A stretch of 64,000 bases of DNA from Kitasatospora papulosa (GTDB lineage Bacteria > Actinomycetota > Actinomycetes > Streptomycetales > Streptomycetaceae): the NCBI RefSeq assembly GCF_000717245.1, contig NZ_JNYQ01000001.1, positions 806,001 through 870,000 on the forward strand, written 5' to 3'. Made by a program: the position numbers and the translations under genes. Below are positions 33,483 to 41,346 of this stretch, piece by piece. The stretch's first letter is position 1; each line of letters starts with the position of its first letter. Under the pieces are notes generated by a model. It was not told where the DNA came from. It made no database searches and saw only the letters and a list, made by a program, of their open reading frames with translations.

Positions 33483-35060
33483 TCAGCGCAGGTAGCCCAG
33501 GACCGTCATCATCCCGGCTTCGGCGTGGTAGACGTTGTGGCAGTGGAGCATCCACAGGCCGGGGTTGTCCGCGTCGAAGTCGACCGTCAGCGAGCGTCCG
33601 GGCAGGACCGCGGCGGTGTCCTTGCGGGCGCCGAGCGCCGTGCCGGCCATCGCGAACGTGTGGCCGTGCAGATGGATCGGATGCCACATCGCGGTGCGGT
33701 TGGTGAAGACCAGTCGCACGCGCTCCCCGGCCTTGACGGGATGCCGGACCGCCGGGTCGTAGGGCTTGCCGTCGAAGGCCCAGTCGTAGGCGTCCATGGA
33801 ACCCGTGAGCGTCATGCGCACGGTCCGGTCGGGTGCGCGCTCCGGCAGTGCCACCGCCTCGTCCGGGGCCAGCCGGTCGGCCGTGACCAGCTCGCCGTCC
33901 AGCTCCGCGGGCCGCACCGTGGCAGGCGGGATCGCTCCCAGCCCCGTCCTCAGCACGGCCAGCGCCGACGCCTCCTTGCCCTCGGCGAGCGCCGTCAGCG
34001 GGAACACCCCGTCCCCCGCGGTCACCAGCACGTCGTACCGCTCACCCATCGCCAGCAGCAGGGTGTCGGTCTCGGTGTGCCGCACCGGGAAGCCGTCCGT
34101 GTGCGTCACCGTCATCCGGTGGCCCCCGAGCGCCAGCCGGAACGCCGTGTCGCCGCCGGCGTTGACGACGCGCAGCCGGATGCGGTCGCCGGGAGCCGCC
34201 TCGAAGACCGAAGGGTCGCTCGCCCTGCGGCCGTTGACCAGGTAGTGCGGATAGGCGACGTCGCCGGCGTGGCCGCCGAGCAGATCGCTGCTCGCGCCGA
34301 CGAGGAGCCGCGAGGGGGCGTCGCCGTCGGCCGCGCGGCGGGCCGCCTGGTGGCCGGTGGCGTCATGGGCGGACCCCCGGCCCTCGGTGAGCTCGTCGAG
34401 GACCGCGTCGGGGGTGGAGCCGTCCACCCCGTCGAGCCAGTCGTCGAGGACGACGACCCACTCCTTGTCGTACGCGAGCGGTTCCTTCGGGTCCTCGACG
34501 ATCAGCGGCGCGTACAGGCCCCGGTCGAGCTGCACGCCCGAGTGCGGGTGGATCCAGTAGGTCCCGGGGTGGCTGACCGCGAACCGGTAGGTGAAGTCGG
34601 CGCCCGCCTTCACCGCCTGCTGCGTCAGCGCCGGCACGCCGTCCATGTCGTTGCGCAGGGCGAGACCGTGCCAGTGCATCGTGGTGGCCTGCGGCAGGTT
34701 GTTGGCCAGGGCGAGTTCGAGGATCTCGCCCGCGGTGACCCGGATCGCCTCACCCGGCAGGCGGTCGCCGTAGGCCCAGCTGGGGACGGTGAGGCCGCCG
34801 CCCAGCTCCAGGCGCGAGGAGGTGGCGGTCAGCGAGACCTTCCGCACCGGGCCGGCACCCCGGCGGGCCTCGGCGTCCACCACCTCGGGACCGTCGGGCG
34901 TGACGTACTGGTCGGCGGCTCGCGCGGGGGAGGGGGCGGGCGTGCGGCGGGGAGCGGCGTGGGCCCGGGAGGGGGTGACGGCCTGCGAGGCGAGTCCCGC
35001 TGCTCCGGCCAGGGCGACACCCGCGCCGAGCACGGCGCGGCGAGTGTGCATTTCAGACAT
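33483..35060 (-). CDS. Three-domain multicopper oxidase, Tat-exported
   Basis: Extracytoplasmic copper oxidase of 525 residues. All four copper motifs are present: MHWHGLAL, WIHPHSG, HPIHLHGHTFAM and HCHNVYHAEAGM, the last including Cys of the type-1 site and a Met axial ligand. The N-terminus has a Tat signal (TRRAVLGAGVALAG). Length fits three-domain CueO/CotA-like enzymes rather than the two-domain laccases common in Streptomyces. ATG 35060 or ATG 35051 could be the start; neither has a ribosome site, so a leaderless transcript is possible. A CsoR-like palindrome lies immediately upstream, so copper induction is likely. Confidence 0.93.
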   Translation of the reverse strand: MSEMHTRRAVLGAGVALAGAAGLASQAVTPSRAHAAPRRTPAPSPARAADQYVTPDGPEVVDAEARRGAGPVRKVSLTATSSRLELGGGLTVPSWAYGDRLPGEAIRVTAGEILELALANNLPQATTMHWHGLALRNDMDGVPALTQQAVKAGADFTYRFAVSHPGTYWIHPHSGVQLDRGLYAPLIVEDPKEPLAYDKEWVVVLDDWLDGVDGSTPDAVLDELTEGRGSAHDATGHQAARRAADGDAPSRLLVGASSDLLGGHAGDVAYPHYLVNGRRASDPSVFEAAPGDRIRLRVVNAGGDTAFRLALGGHRMTVTHTDGFPVRHTETDTLLLAMGERYDVLVTAGDGVFPLTALAEGKEASALAVLRTGLGAIPPATVRPAELDGELVTADRLAPDEAVALPERAPDRTVRMTLTGSMDAYDWAFDGKPYDPAVRHPVKAGERVRLVFTNRTAMWHPIHLHGHTFAMAGTALGARKDTAAVLPGRSLTVDFDADNPGLWMLHCHNVYHAEAGMMTVLGYLR

Positions 35061-35068
35061 ATTGCGCA

Positions 35069-35097
35069 CCGTACCCCTGTCAGGTAGAGGGGTACGG
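35069..35097 (-). promoter_or_regulatory. CsoR-like palindrome at the multicopper oxidase promoter
   Basis: Perfect 10-bp inverted repeat CCGTACCCCT / AGGGGTACGG with a 9-bp centre. TACCCC with GGGGTA in inverted orientation is the core of known CsoR copper-repressor sites. It ends only 9 bp from the upstream ATG. A -35-like CTGACA on the minus strand lies inside it with TATGTC 17 bp on, so repressor binding would cover the promoter. Confidence 0.72.
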
Positions 35098-35187
35098 CAC
35101 CCGACACCCGACGGCCCGGTCCGGGGCACCACGGGTTCGTCCGTGCCACGGGCCGCCGTGCGCGGTGCCGGGCGGCGGGGGCGGCGG

Positions 35188-35613
35188 TCAGGCCCGGGAG
35201 TAGACCTTCTCCGCCCAGCCGGCGACCTGCTCGTCCGAGAGGTGGAGCGCCAGGTCGGCCTCGCTGATCATGCCGACCAGCTTCTTGTCCTCGATCACCG
35301 GGAGCCGGCGGATACGTCGGCTCTGCATCGTCTCCAGCACGGCGTCGACGTCCGCCGACGACTCGATCCAGCGCGGAGTGCCGTCGCAGAGCTCGCCCGC
35401 CGTCACCGTCGACGGGTCGTGCCCCGACGCCACGCACTTGGTCACGATGTCCCGGTCGGTGATGATCCCGACCATCCGGTCCTTCTCGCCGCCGGCGGAG
35501 ACGGGCAGGGCGCCCACCGTGTGGTCACGCATCATCTGCGCGGCGCGGTCGAGCGTCTCGTGGGCGGGGATCCAGTGGGCCCCGGGGTGCATGATGTCCT
35601 TGGCCGTGGTCAT
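35188..35613 (-). CDS. CBS-domain pair protein
   Basis: Cytoplasmic protein of 141 residues made of two CBS domains (about 7-66 and 74-130), with typical segments TLDRAAQMMRDHTVGALPV, VGIITDRDIVTKCVASG and RRIRRLPVIEDKKLVGMISEADL. Such pairs bind adenine nucleotides and sense energy state or act with partner proteins; no catalytic domain is attached. ATG 35613 has a perfect AGGAGG ten nucleotides upstream. Short CBS pairs are frequent in Streptomyces as stress proteins. Any link to the copper genes around it is only positional. Confidence 0.92.
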   Translation of the reverse strand: MTTAKDIMHPGAHWIPAHETLDRAAQMMRDHTVGALPVSAGGEKDRMVGIITDRDIVTKCVASGHDPSTVTAGELCDGTPRWIESSADVDAVLETMQSRRIRRLPVIEDKKLVGMISEADLALHLSDEQVAGWAEKVYSRA

Positions 35614-35738
35614 GGGGTTGCCTCCTGCGTGCCGATGGGCACTGCTCGACGGTCCCCGAGTCCTTCCATCGTGCCGGGACCGCCCGGCGCACGCGAGTGC
35701 TGTCACTCGTCCGGGCGTACGCCGAGCCGGTTCCGTGT

Positions 35739-36416
35739 TCAGGGACGGGGTGCGGCCCCGCGCTCCGCGAGCATGTCGGCCATCAGGCCGAGCTCGGACC
35801 GCTGGGCCTCGACCATTCCCTGTGCCAGCCGCTTCTCCACGGGCACGGCGCACCGCTCGGCGCAGCCCCGGGCCATCGCGACGCCGCCCTCGTGGTGGTC
35901 GGTCATCAGCTGCAGGAAGAGGATCTCGGCCTGCTCGCCGCGGGCCGAGCGGAGCCGCGCCAGCTCGGCCCTGGTGGCCATACCGGGCATCAGGGCCCCG
36001 TCGTGGTCCATGCCCTTCATGTCCTGCATGTCGTGGCCGCTGTGGGCGTCCGGCATCCAGGACATCGGGCCCTGCCCGTCGGGCGCCGTCTTCGGCAGCT
36101 CCCACAGGTCGAGCCAGCCGAGCAGCATCCCGCGCTGGTTGGCCTGCGTCTGCGCGATGTCGTAGGCGAGACGCCGTACGTCCTCGTCGTCGGTCACGTC
36201 CCGCACGACGAAGGACATCTCCACGGCCTGCTGGTGGTGGACGGCCATGTCCCGCGCGAAGCCCGCGTCGGCCGAGTCCGCGGCGGGCGTGAGGGGCGCG
36301 GACGCCGCCCCGTCCCCCCGCGCGGAGGCGACCGTGGCCGCCCCCGCGAACAGCGCGGCCAAAGCCACCGCGGACCCCAGGGCCCACCGCGTACGACGGG
36401 TGAGCGAGGCGGTCAC
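35739..36416 (-). CDS. DUF305-family secreted, Met/His-rich protein
   Basis: Exported protein of 225 residues with a signal sequence (about 1-33) and a DUF305 four-helix, ferritin-like domain. The paired motifs DMAVHHQQAVEMS and MTDHHEGGVAMARG are the family's hallmark His/Met clusters. Between them is a Met/His-rich stretch (HSGHDMQDMKGMDHD) suited to copper binding. DUF305 proteins often occur in copper-handling loci, matching the nearby multicopper oxidase. Its start overlaps the stop of the DUF3105 gene by 4 bp, so they are coupled. Confidence 0.88.
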   Translation of the reverse strand: MTASLTRRTRWALGSAVALAALFAGAATVASARGDGAASAPLTPAADSADAGFARDMAVHHQQAVEMSFVVRDVTDDEDVRRLAYDIAQTQANQRGMLLGWLDLWELPKTAPDGQGPMSWMPDAHSGHDMQDMKGMDHDGALMPGMATRAELARLRSARGEQAEILFLQLMTDHHEGGVAMARGCAERCAVPVEKRLAQGMVEAQRSELGLMADMLAERGAAPRP

Positions 36417-37087
36417 CCGTCGACCCCGCCGGTGCAGGGGGCGCCCGGCTCGGGCGTCTGCGCGCCCTGGACGTACTTCGCGAAGAACCGGGCCACCCGC
36501 GGGTCGTCCGCGCCGTCCACCGTGACCTGCTTGCCCCAGGCGCTGAGCATGATCGCCCCGGCCTGGCCCTCGTACGGGGACATCAGGGAGTACGGGGTGC
36601 TCCCGACGCGCGACGCCAGCGCGTCGACGTCCTTCGCGGAGGCCTTCGCGTTGTGCGTCACCCAGACCGCACCGTGCTCCAGGGCGTGCACGGCGTTGAC
36701 GTTCGGGACGGCCTTCTCGTATACGACGCCGTCGCAGTTCAGCCAGGCCGGATTGTGGTTCCCGCCGACCGGCGGCTCCATGGGATACGTCACCTCCGTG
36801 GTGACGTGGTCACGGGTCAGCTTCTTCGCGTCCCACGACTTCTCGTCCGCGATCGGCTCGGTGGCGAGCTTCTTCTTCTCCTGCTCGGTCTGCTTGGCGT
36901 CCTGCGCCTGGCTCTCCTCCGTCTTCTCCTTCGCCTCGGACTTCTCCAGGAGCATGTACGAGCCGAAACCGAGCAGGCCGGCCACCACGACGGCGCTCAG
37001 GCCTATGGCGAGGACCTTGTTGCGGCGGTCGCGCGCACGGTCGGCGCTGCGCATCTGCTCTATGCGGGTCCTGCGGTCGAAGCTCAT
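36413..37087 (-). CDS. DUF3105-family membrane-anchored protein
   Basis: Protein of 224 residues from ATG 37087, preceded by AGAAGGA. It has a basic cytoplasmic N-terminus (about 1-23), a single helix (about 24-45), a charged coiled-coil-like Lys/Glu/Ala stretch (about 48-75), and the extracytoplasmic DUF3105 domain with the typical VTYPMEPPVGGNHNPAWLNCDG and HALEHGAVWVTH. The His, Asn and Cys in these motifs suggest metal binding, but the function is unknown. Co-transcribed with the DUF305 gene, a frequent pairing. Confidence 0.88.
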   Translation of the reverse strand: MSFDRRTRIEQMRSADRARDRRNKVLAIGLSAVVVAGLLGFGSYMLLEKSEAKEKTEESQAQDAKQTEQEKKKLATEPIADEKSWDAKKLTRDHVTTEVTYPMEPPVGGNHNPAWLNCDGVVYEKAVPNVNAVHALEHGAVWVTHNAKASAKDVDALASRVGSTPYSLMSPYEGQAGAIMLSAWGKQVTVDGADDPRVARFFAKYVQGAQTPEPGAPCTGGVDG

Positions 37088-37240
37088 GAGGTCGGGTCCT
37101 TCTGCCAAGGGGTCGGGAGGGACGGGAGCGGAGCGTGGGGAACCTGGTCGTGGCGGGCCGTGGCGCGGAGGCTGCGACCCGTGCACACCATGGGCGCCGA
37201 TCGTAGTGGGTGGCCGCGTGCTCTCTCTCACACCGTGTGC

Positions 37241-37256
37241 GTAATCTGGGTGAAAT
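37241..37256 (+). promoter_or_regulatory. Possible GlnR half-operator upstream of glnA2
   Basis: GTAAT-CTGGGT-GAAAT resembles the a-site/b-site pattern gTnAc-n6-GaAAc of GlnR boxes and lies 78 bp before the glnA2 ATG. The second pair of sites expected 22 bp away is not convincing, so this is a weak call. The rest of the 246-bp space shows no gene. Confidence 0.3.
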
Positions 37257-37333
37257 CCCGGGTCGTGATACTGAGGTGTCCCCCCTACCCCGGGCGGTGG
37301 TGCACGGACCGTCTGAACTGCAAGGATGTGGCT

Positions 37334-38695
37334 ATGGACAAGCAGCAGGAATTCGTCCTCAGGACGCTTGAGGAGCGCGACATCCGCTTCGTACGGCTGT
37401 GGTTCACCGACGTTCTCGGTTACCTCAAGTCCGTCGCCGTGGCCCCCGCAGAGCTGGAGCAGGCGTTCGACGAGGGCATCGGCTTCGACGGCTCGGCGAT
37501 CGAGGGCTTCGCCCGTGTATACGAATCGGACATGATCGCGAAGCCGGACCCCGGCACGTTCCAGATTCTTCCGTGGCGTGCGGAGGCCCCGGGGACGGCA
37601 CGGATGTTCTGCGACATCCTGATGCCGGACGGTTCGCCCTCCTTCGCCGACCCGCGGTTCGTCCTCAAGCGCATCCTGGCGAAGACCTCCGACCTCGGCT
37701 TCACCTTCTACACCCACCCCGAGATCGAGTTCTTCCTGCTGAAGAACAAGCCGGTCGACGGCAGCCGCCCCACCCCGGCCGACAGCTCCGGCTACTTCGA
37801 CCACACCCCGCAGAACGTCGGCATGGACTTCCGCCGCCAGGCGATCACCATGCTCGAATCGATGGGCATCTCGGTCGAGTTCAGCCACCACGAGGGCGCC
37901 CCCGGCCAGCAGGAGATCGACCTGCGCTACGCGGACGCGCTCTCCACGGCCGACAACATCATGACGTTCCGCCTCGTCATGAAGCAGGTCGCGCTGGAGC
38001 AGGGGGTGCAGGCCACCTTCATGCCGAAGCCGTTCTCGGAGTACCCGGGATCGGGCATGCACACCCACCTCTCCCTCTTCGAGGGCGACCGCAACGCCTT
38101 CTACGAGTCGGGCGCCGAGTACCAGCTCTCCAAGGTCGGCCGCTCCTTCATCGCGGGGCTGCTCAAGCACGCCGCGGAGATCTCCGCCGTGACCAACCAG
38201 TGGGTCAACTCGTACAAGCGCATCTGGGGCGGCTCCAGCCGCTCCGCGGGCGCCGGCGGCGAAGCCCCCTCGTACATCTGCTGGGGCCACAACAACCGCT
38301 CGGCCCTGATCCGCGTCCCGATGTACAAGCCCGGCAAGACCGGCTCGGCCCGCGTCGAGGTCCGCTCCATCGACTCCGGCGCCAACCCCTACCTGACGTA
38401 CGCGGTACTGCTCGCCGCCGGTCTCAAGGGCATCGAGGAGGGCTACGAACTCCCGGCCGGAGCCGACGACGACGTCTGGGCCCTCTCCGACTCGGAGCGC
38501 CGCGCGATGGGCATCGAGCCGCTTCCGCAGAACCTGGGCGAGGCGATCTCGCTGATGGAGAAGAGCGAACTGGTCGCCGAGACGCTGGGCGAGCACGTCT
38601 TCGACTTCTTCCTGCGCAACAAGAAGCAGGAGTGGGAGGAGTACCGCAGCGAGGTCACGGCCTTCGAGCTGAAGAACCTGCTGCCGGTGCTGTAA
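37334..38695 (+). CDS. glnA2: GlnA2-type glutamine synthetase homologue (probable gamma-glutamylpolyamine synthetase)
   Basis: Glutamine-synthetase-fold enzyme of 453 residues, the same length as S. coelicolor GlnA2, from ATG 37334 with AAGGATG upstream. Class motifs are present: GFDGSAIEGF, the metal region HPEIEFFLL, and KPFSEYPGSGMHTHLSLF. The adenylylation loop of true GSI (NLYDLPPEE-type) is replaced by DDVWALSDSE with no Tyr, so control by GlnE is not expected. S. coelicolor GlnA2 has been reported to glutamylate polyamines rather than make glutamine. Strong terminator downstream; GlnE is encoded 3.6 kb further on. Confidence 0.9.
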   Translation: MDKQQEFVLRTLEERDIRFVRLWFTDVLGYLKSVAVAPAELEQAFDEGIGFDGSAIEGFARVYESDMIAKPDPGTFQILPWRAEAPGTARMFCDILMPDGSPSFADPRFVLKRILAKTSDLGFTFYTHPEIEFFLLKNKPVDGSRPTPADSSGYFDHTPQNVGMDFRRQAITMLESMGISVEFSHHEGAPGQQEIDLRYADALSTADNIMTFRLVMKQVALEQGVQATFMPKPFSEYPGSGMHTHLSLFEGDRNAFYESGAEYQLSKVGRSFIAGLLKHAAEISAVTNQWVNSYKRIWGGSSRSAGAGGEAPSYICWGHNNRSALIRVPMYKPGKTGSARVEVRSIDSGANPYLTYAVLLAAGLKGIEEGYELPAGADDDVWALSDSERRAMGIEPLPQNLGEAISLMEKSELVAETLGEHVFDFFLRNKKQEWEEYRSEVTAFELKNLLPVL

Positions 38696-38708
38696 CGGCA
38701 CGTCCGGT

Positions 38709-38741
38709 GGAGGGCCCGCGGCCACCGGCCGCGGGCCCTCC
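38709..38741 (+). terminator. glnA2 terminator hairpin
   Basis: Perfect 15-bp stem (GGAGGGCCCGCGGCC at 38709-38723, complement at 38727-38741) with the loop ACC, starting 13 bp after the glnA2 stop. Confidence 0.92.
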
Positions 38742-38841
38742 TGCCGTCCGGGCCGTCCCCGGGCCGTCCGGCGCGGGGCGGGTCCGGTACACGGCGTACC
38801 GTTCGTCGCCGTATCGGGGCCGGTCAGCCGCCCCGGGCCCG

Positions 38842-40095
38842 TCAGTCGCCCTGGGCCGTCCGGGTGACGTCCGGGGTGGCGTCGGGGGCGGCCGGCTGCG
38901 CCGGGTGCACCTCCGGCTGCGGGGTCCGGCGCGTGCCGATGGCCGGGGCCAGGAAGACCGCCACGGCGACGAAGGCGAGGACGAGGATCATGGCGGAGCG
39001 CAGCCCGTAGTGGTCGCCCAGGAAGCCGAGCCCGGGGGGCCCGACGAGGAACGCGATGTAGCCGATCATCGCCACCAGGCTGACGCGGGCGGCCGAGTCG
39101 GGACCCGAGTCGCCGGCCGCCGACAGGGCCACGGGGAATCCGAGCGACGCACCCAGGCCCCAGAACAGCACCGCGGCGCCCGCGAACACGGGCGAGTCGG
39201 CGAAGATGACGAGCGCGAGTCCGAGGGCGGCGGACAGGGCGCTGGCCCGCACCACGGGCACGCGGCCGAAGCGGTCGATGAAGAAGGCGCCGCAGAAGCG
39301 GCCGATCGTCATGGCGGCGGCGAAGCCCGCGTAGACGGCCGATCCGAGGGCGGGGTCCACGCCGTGGCCGTCGACCATGAGGAGGGGGAGCCAGTCGTTG
39401 GCGGCGCCCTCCGCCAGGGCCATGGCGAGGATGATGCCGCCGATCAGCAGCAGCTGCTTGTCCTTCCACACCGCGCTCCGCGCCGGTGCGGTGCCGCCGT
39501 CGGCCGGCCGGAGCCCCTTGGTCCTGCCGACCGCGGGAGGGATGGCGCGGAAGGCGTAGAGGAACATCCCGGCCGTGATCAGGGCCGTCGCCGCGAGGTG
39601 CCACTGCACCGGGAACTCGGTCGCGGTGAACAGGATGCCGACGGCGGCCCCCACCACCGTGCCGAGGCTGAAGAAGCCGTGCAGGGTGGGCAGTACGGTC
39701 CTGCCGATGAGCTGCTCGACCTCGGCCCCGTCGATGTTGACCGCGACCTCTCCACCGCCCATCCCGGCGCCGAAGAGGAACAGCCCCGCCGTGACGGTGG
39801 GGGCGGACTGCATCTGTGCCCCGAAGCCGATGACCACCATGCTGACGATGACCAGCGCCACCCCCAGGCCCATGACCGGCCTGGTGCCGAACCGTGCGAC
39901 CAGAGCCCCTGAGACCAGGATGCCGAGCATCGAGCCGACGGAGAGGCCGAACAGGACGAGTCCCATCTGGGCCGTGGAAGCGCCCAGTTGATCCCTGATG
40001 TCGGGGGTCCGCGTCACCCACGAGGAGATCGACAGGCCGGGGATGAGGAAGAAGAGGAACAACGCCGTCCTGCGGCGACGGGTGGACAGGTCCAT
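38842..40095 (-). CDS. MFS transporter (FucP/YbjJ-like)
   Basis: Twelve-helix membrane transporter of 417 residues from ATG 40095. The start TRTPDIRDQLGASTAQMGLVLFGL and SGALVARFGTRPVMGLG are like the sugar-type/YbjJ branch of the major facilitator family. A polar C-terminal tail follows (HPAQPAAPDATPD). Substrate unknown. The upstream region has a TGTACG-AA-CGTACA palindrome, but no regulator gene is adjacent. Convergent with glnA2. Confidence 0.85.
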   Translation of the reverse strand: MDLSTRRRRTALFLFFLIPGLSISSWVTRTPDIRDQLGASTAQMGLVLFGLSVGSMLGILVSGALVARFGTRPVMGLGVALVIVSMVVIGFGAQMQSAPTVTAGLFLFGAGMGGGEVAVNIDGAEVEQLIGRTVLPTLHGFFSLGTVVGAAVGILFTATEFPVQWHLAATALITAGMFLYAFRAIPPAVGRTKGLRPADGGTAPARSAVWKDKQLLLIGGIILAMALAEGAANDWLPLLMVDGHGVDPALGSAVYAGFAAAMTIGRFCGAFFIDRFGRVPVVRASALSAALGLALVIFADSPVFAGAAVLFWGLGASLGFPVALSAAGDSGPDSAARVSLVAMIGYIAFLVGPPGLGFLGDHYGLRSAMILVLAFVAVAVFLAPAIGTRRTPQPEVHPAQPAAPDATPDVTRTAQGD

Positions 40096-40150
40096 CAGGC
40101 ACGTCTTTCACGAGAATGCGACGGGGCGGACGTCACCCCGGGGCTCAGCA

Positions 40151-40164
40151 TGTACGAACGTACA
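40151..40164. promoter_or_regulatory. TGTACG-AA-CGTACA palindrome upstream of MFS gene
   Basis: Perfect 6-bp inverted repeat with a 2-bp centre, 56 bp upstream of the MFS start in a 292-bp space between divergent genes. It has the size of a GntR- or TetR-type operator. No local regulator is a clear match. The remaining part of the space holds only a weak ORF that I do not accept. Confidence 0.5.
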
Positions 40165-40387
40165 CTCATGGGTCGGGCAGCGGAAGTGCGTATCGCGGGA
40201 CGTGGAACGGAGCAGGGCCGCCTGCCTCCGACACCGCCTGTGCCGTCCCGGCGGACCGTGCTCGCGCGTTCCGGTGCCGCCCAGCGGTCCGTGAAGGACG
40301 CGGCCGTCCGGGCCGGTTGACCGTGATGGCAGGCACACCCCGAGGTCGCCGGCGGATACCGTGGAGCAACCGTTGGAGGGGGACGGC

Positions 40388-41131
40388 ATGACCGTGTTGC
40401 TCGCGCAGATCAGTGATCTGCATCTGGACGGCAGCGAGAGGGCGACCCGGCGCGCCGAGCGCGTCATGGACCACCTGCGGGCCCTGCCCCGCCCCGTCGA
40501 CGCCGTGCTGGTCACCGGGGACATCGCGGACCACGGGGCGGAGGCGGAGTACGAGGAGGCGAGGCGGATCCTGGCCGCGCCGTTCCCGGTCCTGCCCTGC
40601 CCCGGGAACCACGACGCCCGGCCCGCCTACCGGACGGCGCTGCTGGGGGAGGAGCCCGGAACCGGACCGGTCAACCGGGTGCACCACATCGCGGGGGTCG
40701 CGATCCTGATGTGCGACTCCACCGTTCCGGGGCGTGACGAGGGCCGCCTCGACGAGGAGACCCTCGCCTGGATCGACACCACCCTCACGGAACTCCCCGG
40801 CGGCACACGGTCCCTGATCGCCTTTCACCAGCCGCCTGTCGAGCTCCACCACCCGCTGCCGGACTCCTGCATGCTGGAGCGTCCCGGCGATCTGGCGGCC
40901 CTGCTCGACGCGCATCCGGAGGTCGCCGCCGTCCTCACGGGACACGCCCACACCGCGGCGGCCTCCGCCTTCGCCAGACGCCCCCTGATCGTGGGGCCGG
41001 CGGTCACCTGGACGCTGCGGATGCCCTGGGAGGGCGACCACGCGGCCGACCGTGACCAGCCTCCCGGCCTCGCCTTCCACGTGCTGGACGACGACGGGCG
41101 GCTGACCACCCACTACCGGGTCGTGGTCTGA
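40388..41131 (+). CDS. Calcineurin-like metallophosphoesterase (CpdA/class III type)
   Basis: Cytoplasmic dinuclear-metal phosphoesterase of 247 residues. The five metal motifs are complete: ISDLHLDG, VTGDIADHG, CPGNHDAR, AFHQPP and LTGHAHTAA. This pattern is that of class III cyclic-nucleotide phosphodiesterases such as CpdA and Rv0805, although 2',3'-cyclic or other phosphodiesters are equally possible. ATG 40388 has GGAGGGGGA upstream. Transcribed alone, upstream of the methyltransferase leader. Confidence 0.92.
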   Translation: MTVLLAQISDLHLDGSERATRRAERVMDHLRALPRPVDAVLVTGDIADHGAEAEYEEARRILAAPFPVLPCPGNHDARPAYRTALLGEEPGTGPVNRVHHIAGVAILMCDSTVPGRDEGRLDEETLAWIDTTLTELPGGTRSLIAFHQPPVELHHPLPDSCMLERPGDLAALLDAHPEVAAVLTGHAHTAAASAFARRPLIVGPAVTWTLRMPWEGDHAADRDQPPGLAFHVLDDDGRLTTHYRVVV

Positions 41132-41242
41132 GGTCCGGGGCGAGGGGAAGCGGTCGTGCGCCGTCTCGGCCGGTGTCGGCGCGGACGGTCTCGGGTAGTG
41201 TGACCCCTCCCGAGACCGGGACCGACCCAGGAGGTGAGACCC

Positions 41243-41302
41243 ATTACCGCTTCAGCAGGCTGGGCGCTCACCCCTCGCCGTCGTAGGGCCGACCGGGCCT
41301 GA
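41243..41302 (+). CDS. Putative ATT-initiated leader peptide
   Basis: A 19-codon ORF starting with the rare codon ATT, eight nucleotides after a perfect AGGAGG (41229-41234). The peptide begins TASAGWALTP and ends RRRRADRA. An in-frame GTG at 41234 overlaps the ribosome site and cannot use it. The ORF ends 45 bp before the methyltransferase start, and its codons include one arm of an alternative RNA pairing. A regulatory rather than structural peptide is proposed. Confidence 0.55.
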   Translation: MTASAGWALTPRRRRADRA

Positions 41303-41343
41303 GCGATCGCGGAGCGCCCATCGGTACTCCCGAAAGGCTCCGC
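41262..41343 (+). promoter_or_regulatory. Attenuator-like mutually exclusive RNA pairings
   Basis: GGGCGCTC (41262-41269, inside the leader ORF) is fully complementary to GAGCGCCC (41312-41319). GCGGAGC (41309-41315) is fully complementary to GCTCCGC (41337-41343), which lies between the ribosome site GAAAGG and the GTG start of the methyltransferase. The two downstream partners overlap, so only one pairing can exist at a time. This is the design of a translation-coupled switch; its direction cannot be decided from sequence. Confidence 0.55.
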
Positions 41344-41346
41344 ACC

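Noticed and set aside
36413..40111. Minus-strand frame of 1232 codons ending in DUF3105
   Set aside because: A long open frame that only contains a real gene (DUF3105 from 37087) in its last part; the rest is antisense to glnA2 and out of frame with the MFS gene.
40150..40320. Small plus-strand ORF starting at the TGTACG palindrome
   Set aside because: No ribosome site, weak third-position GC bias, and its start lies on an operator-like palindrome.
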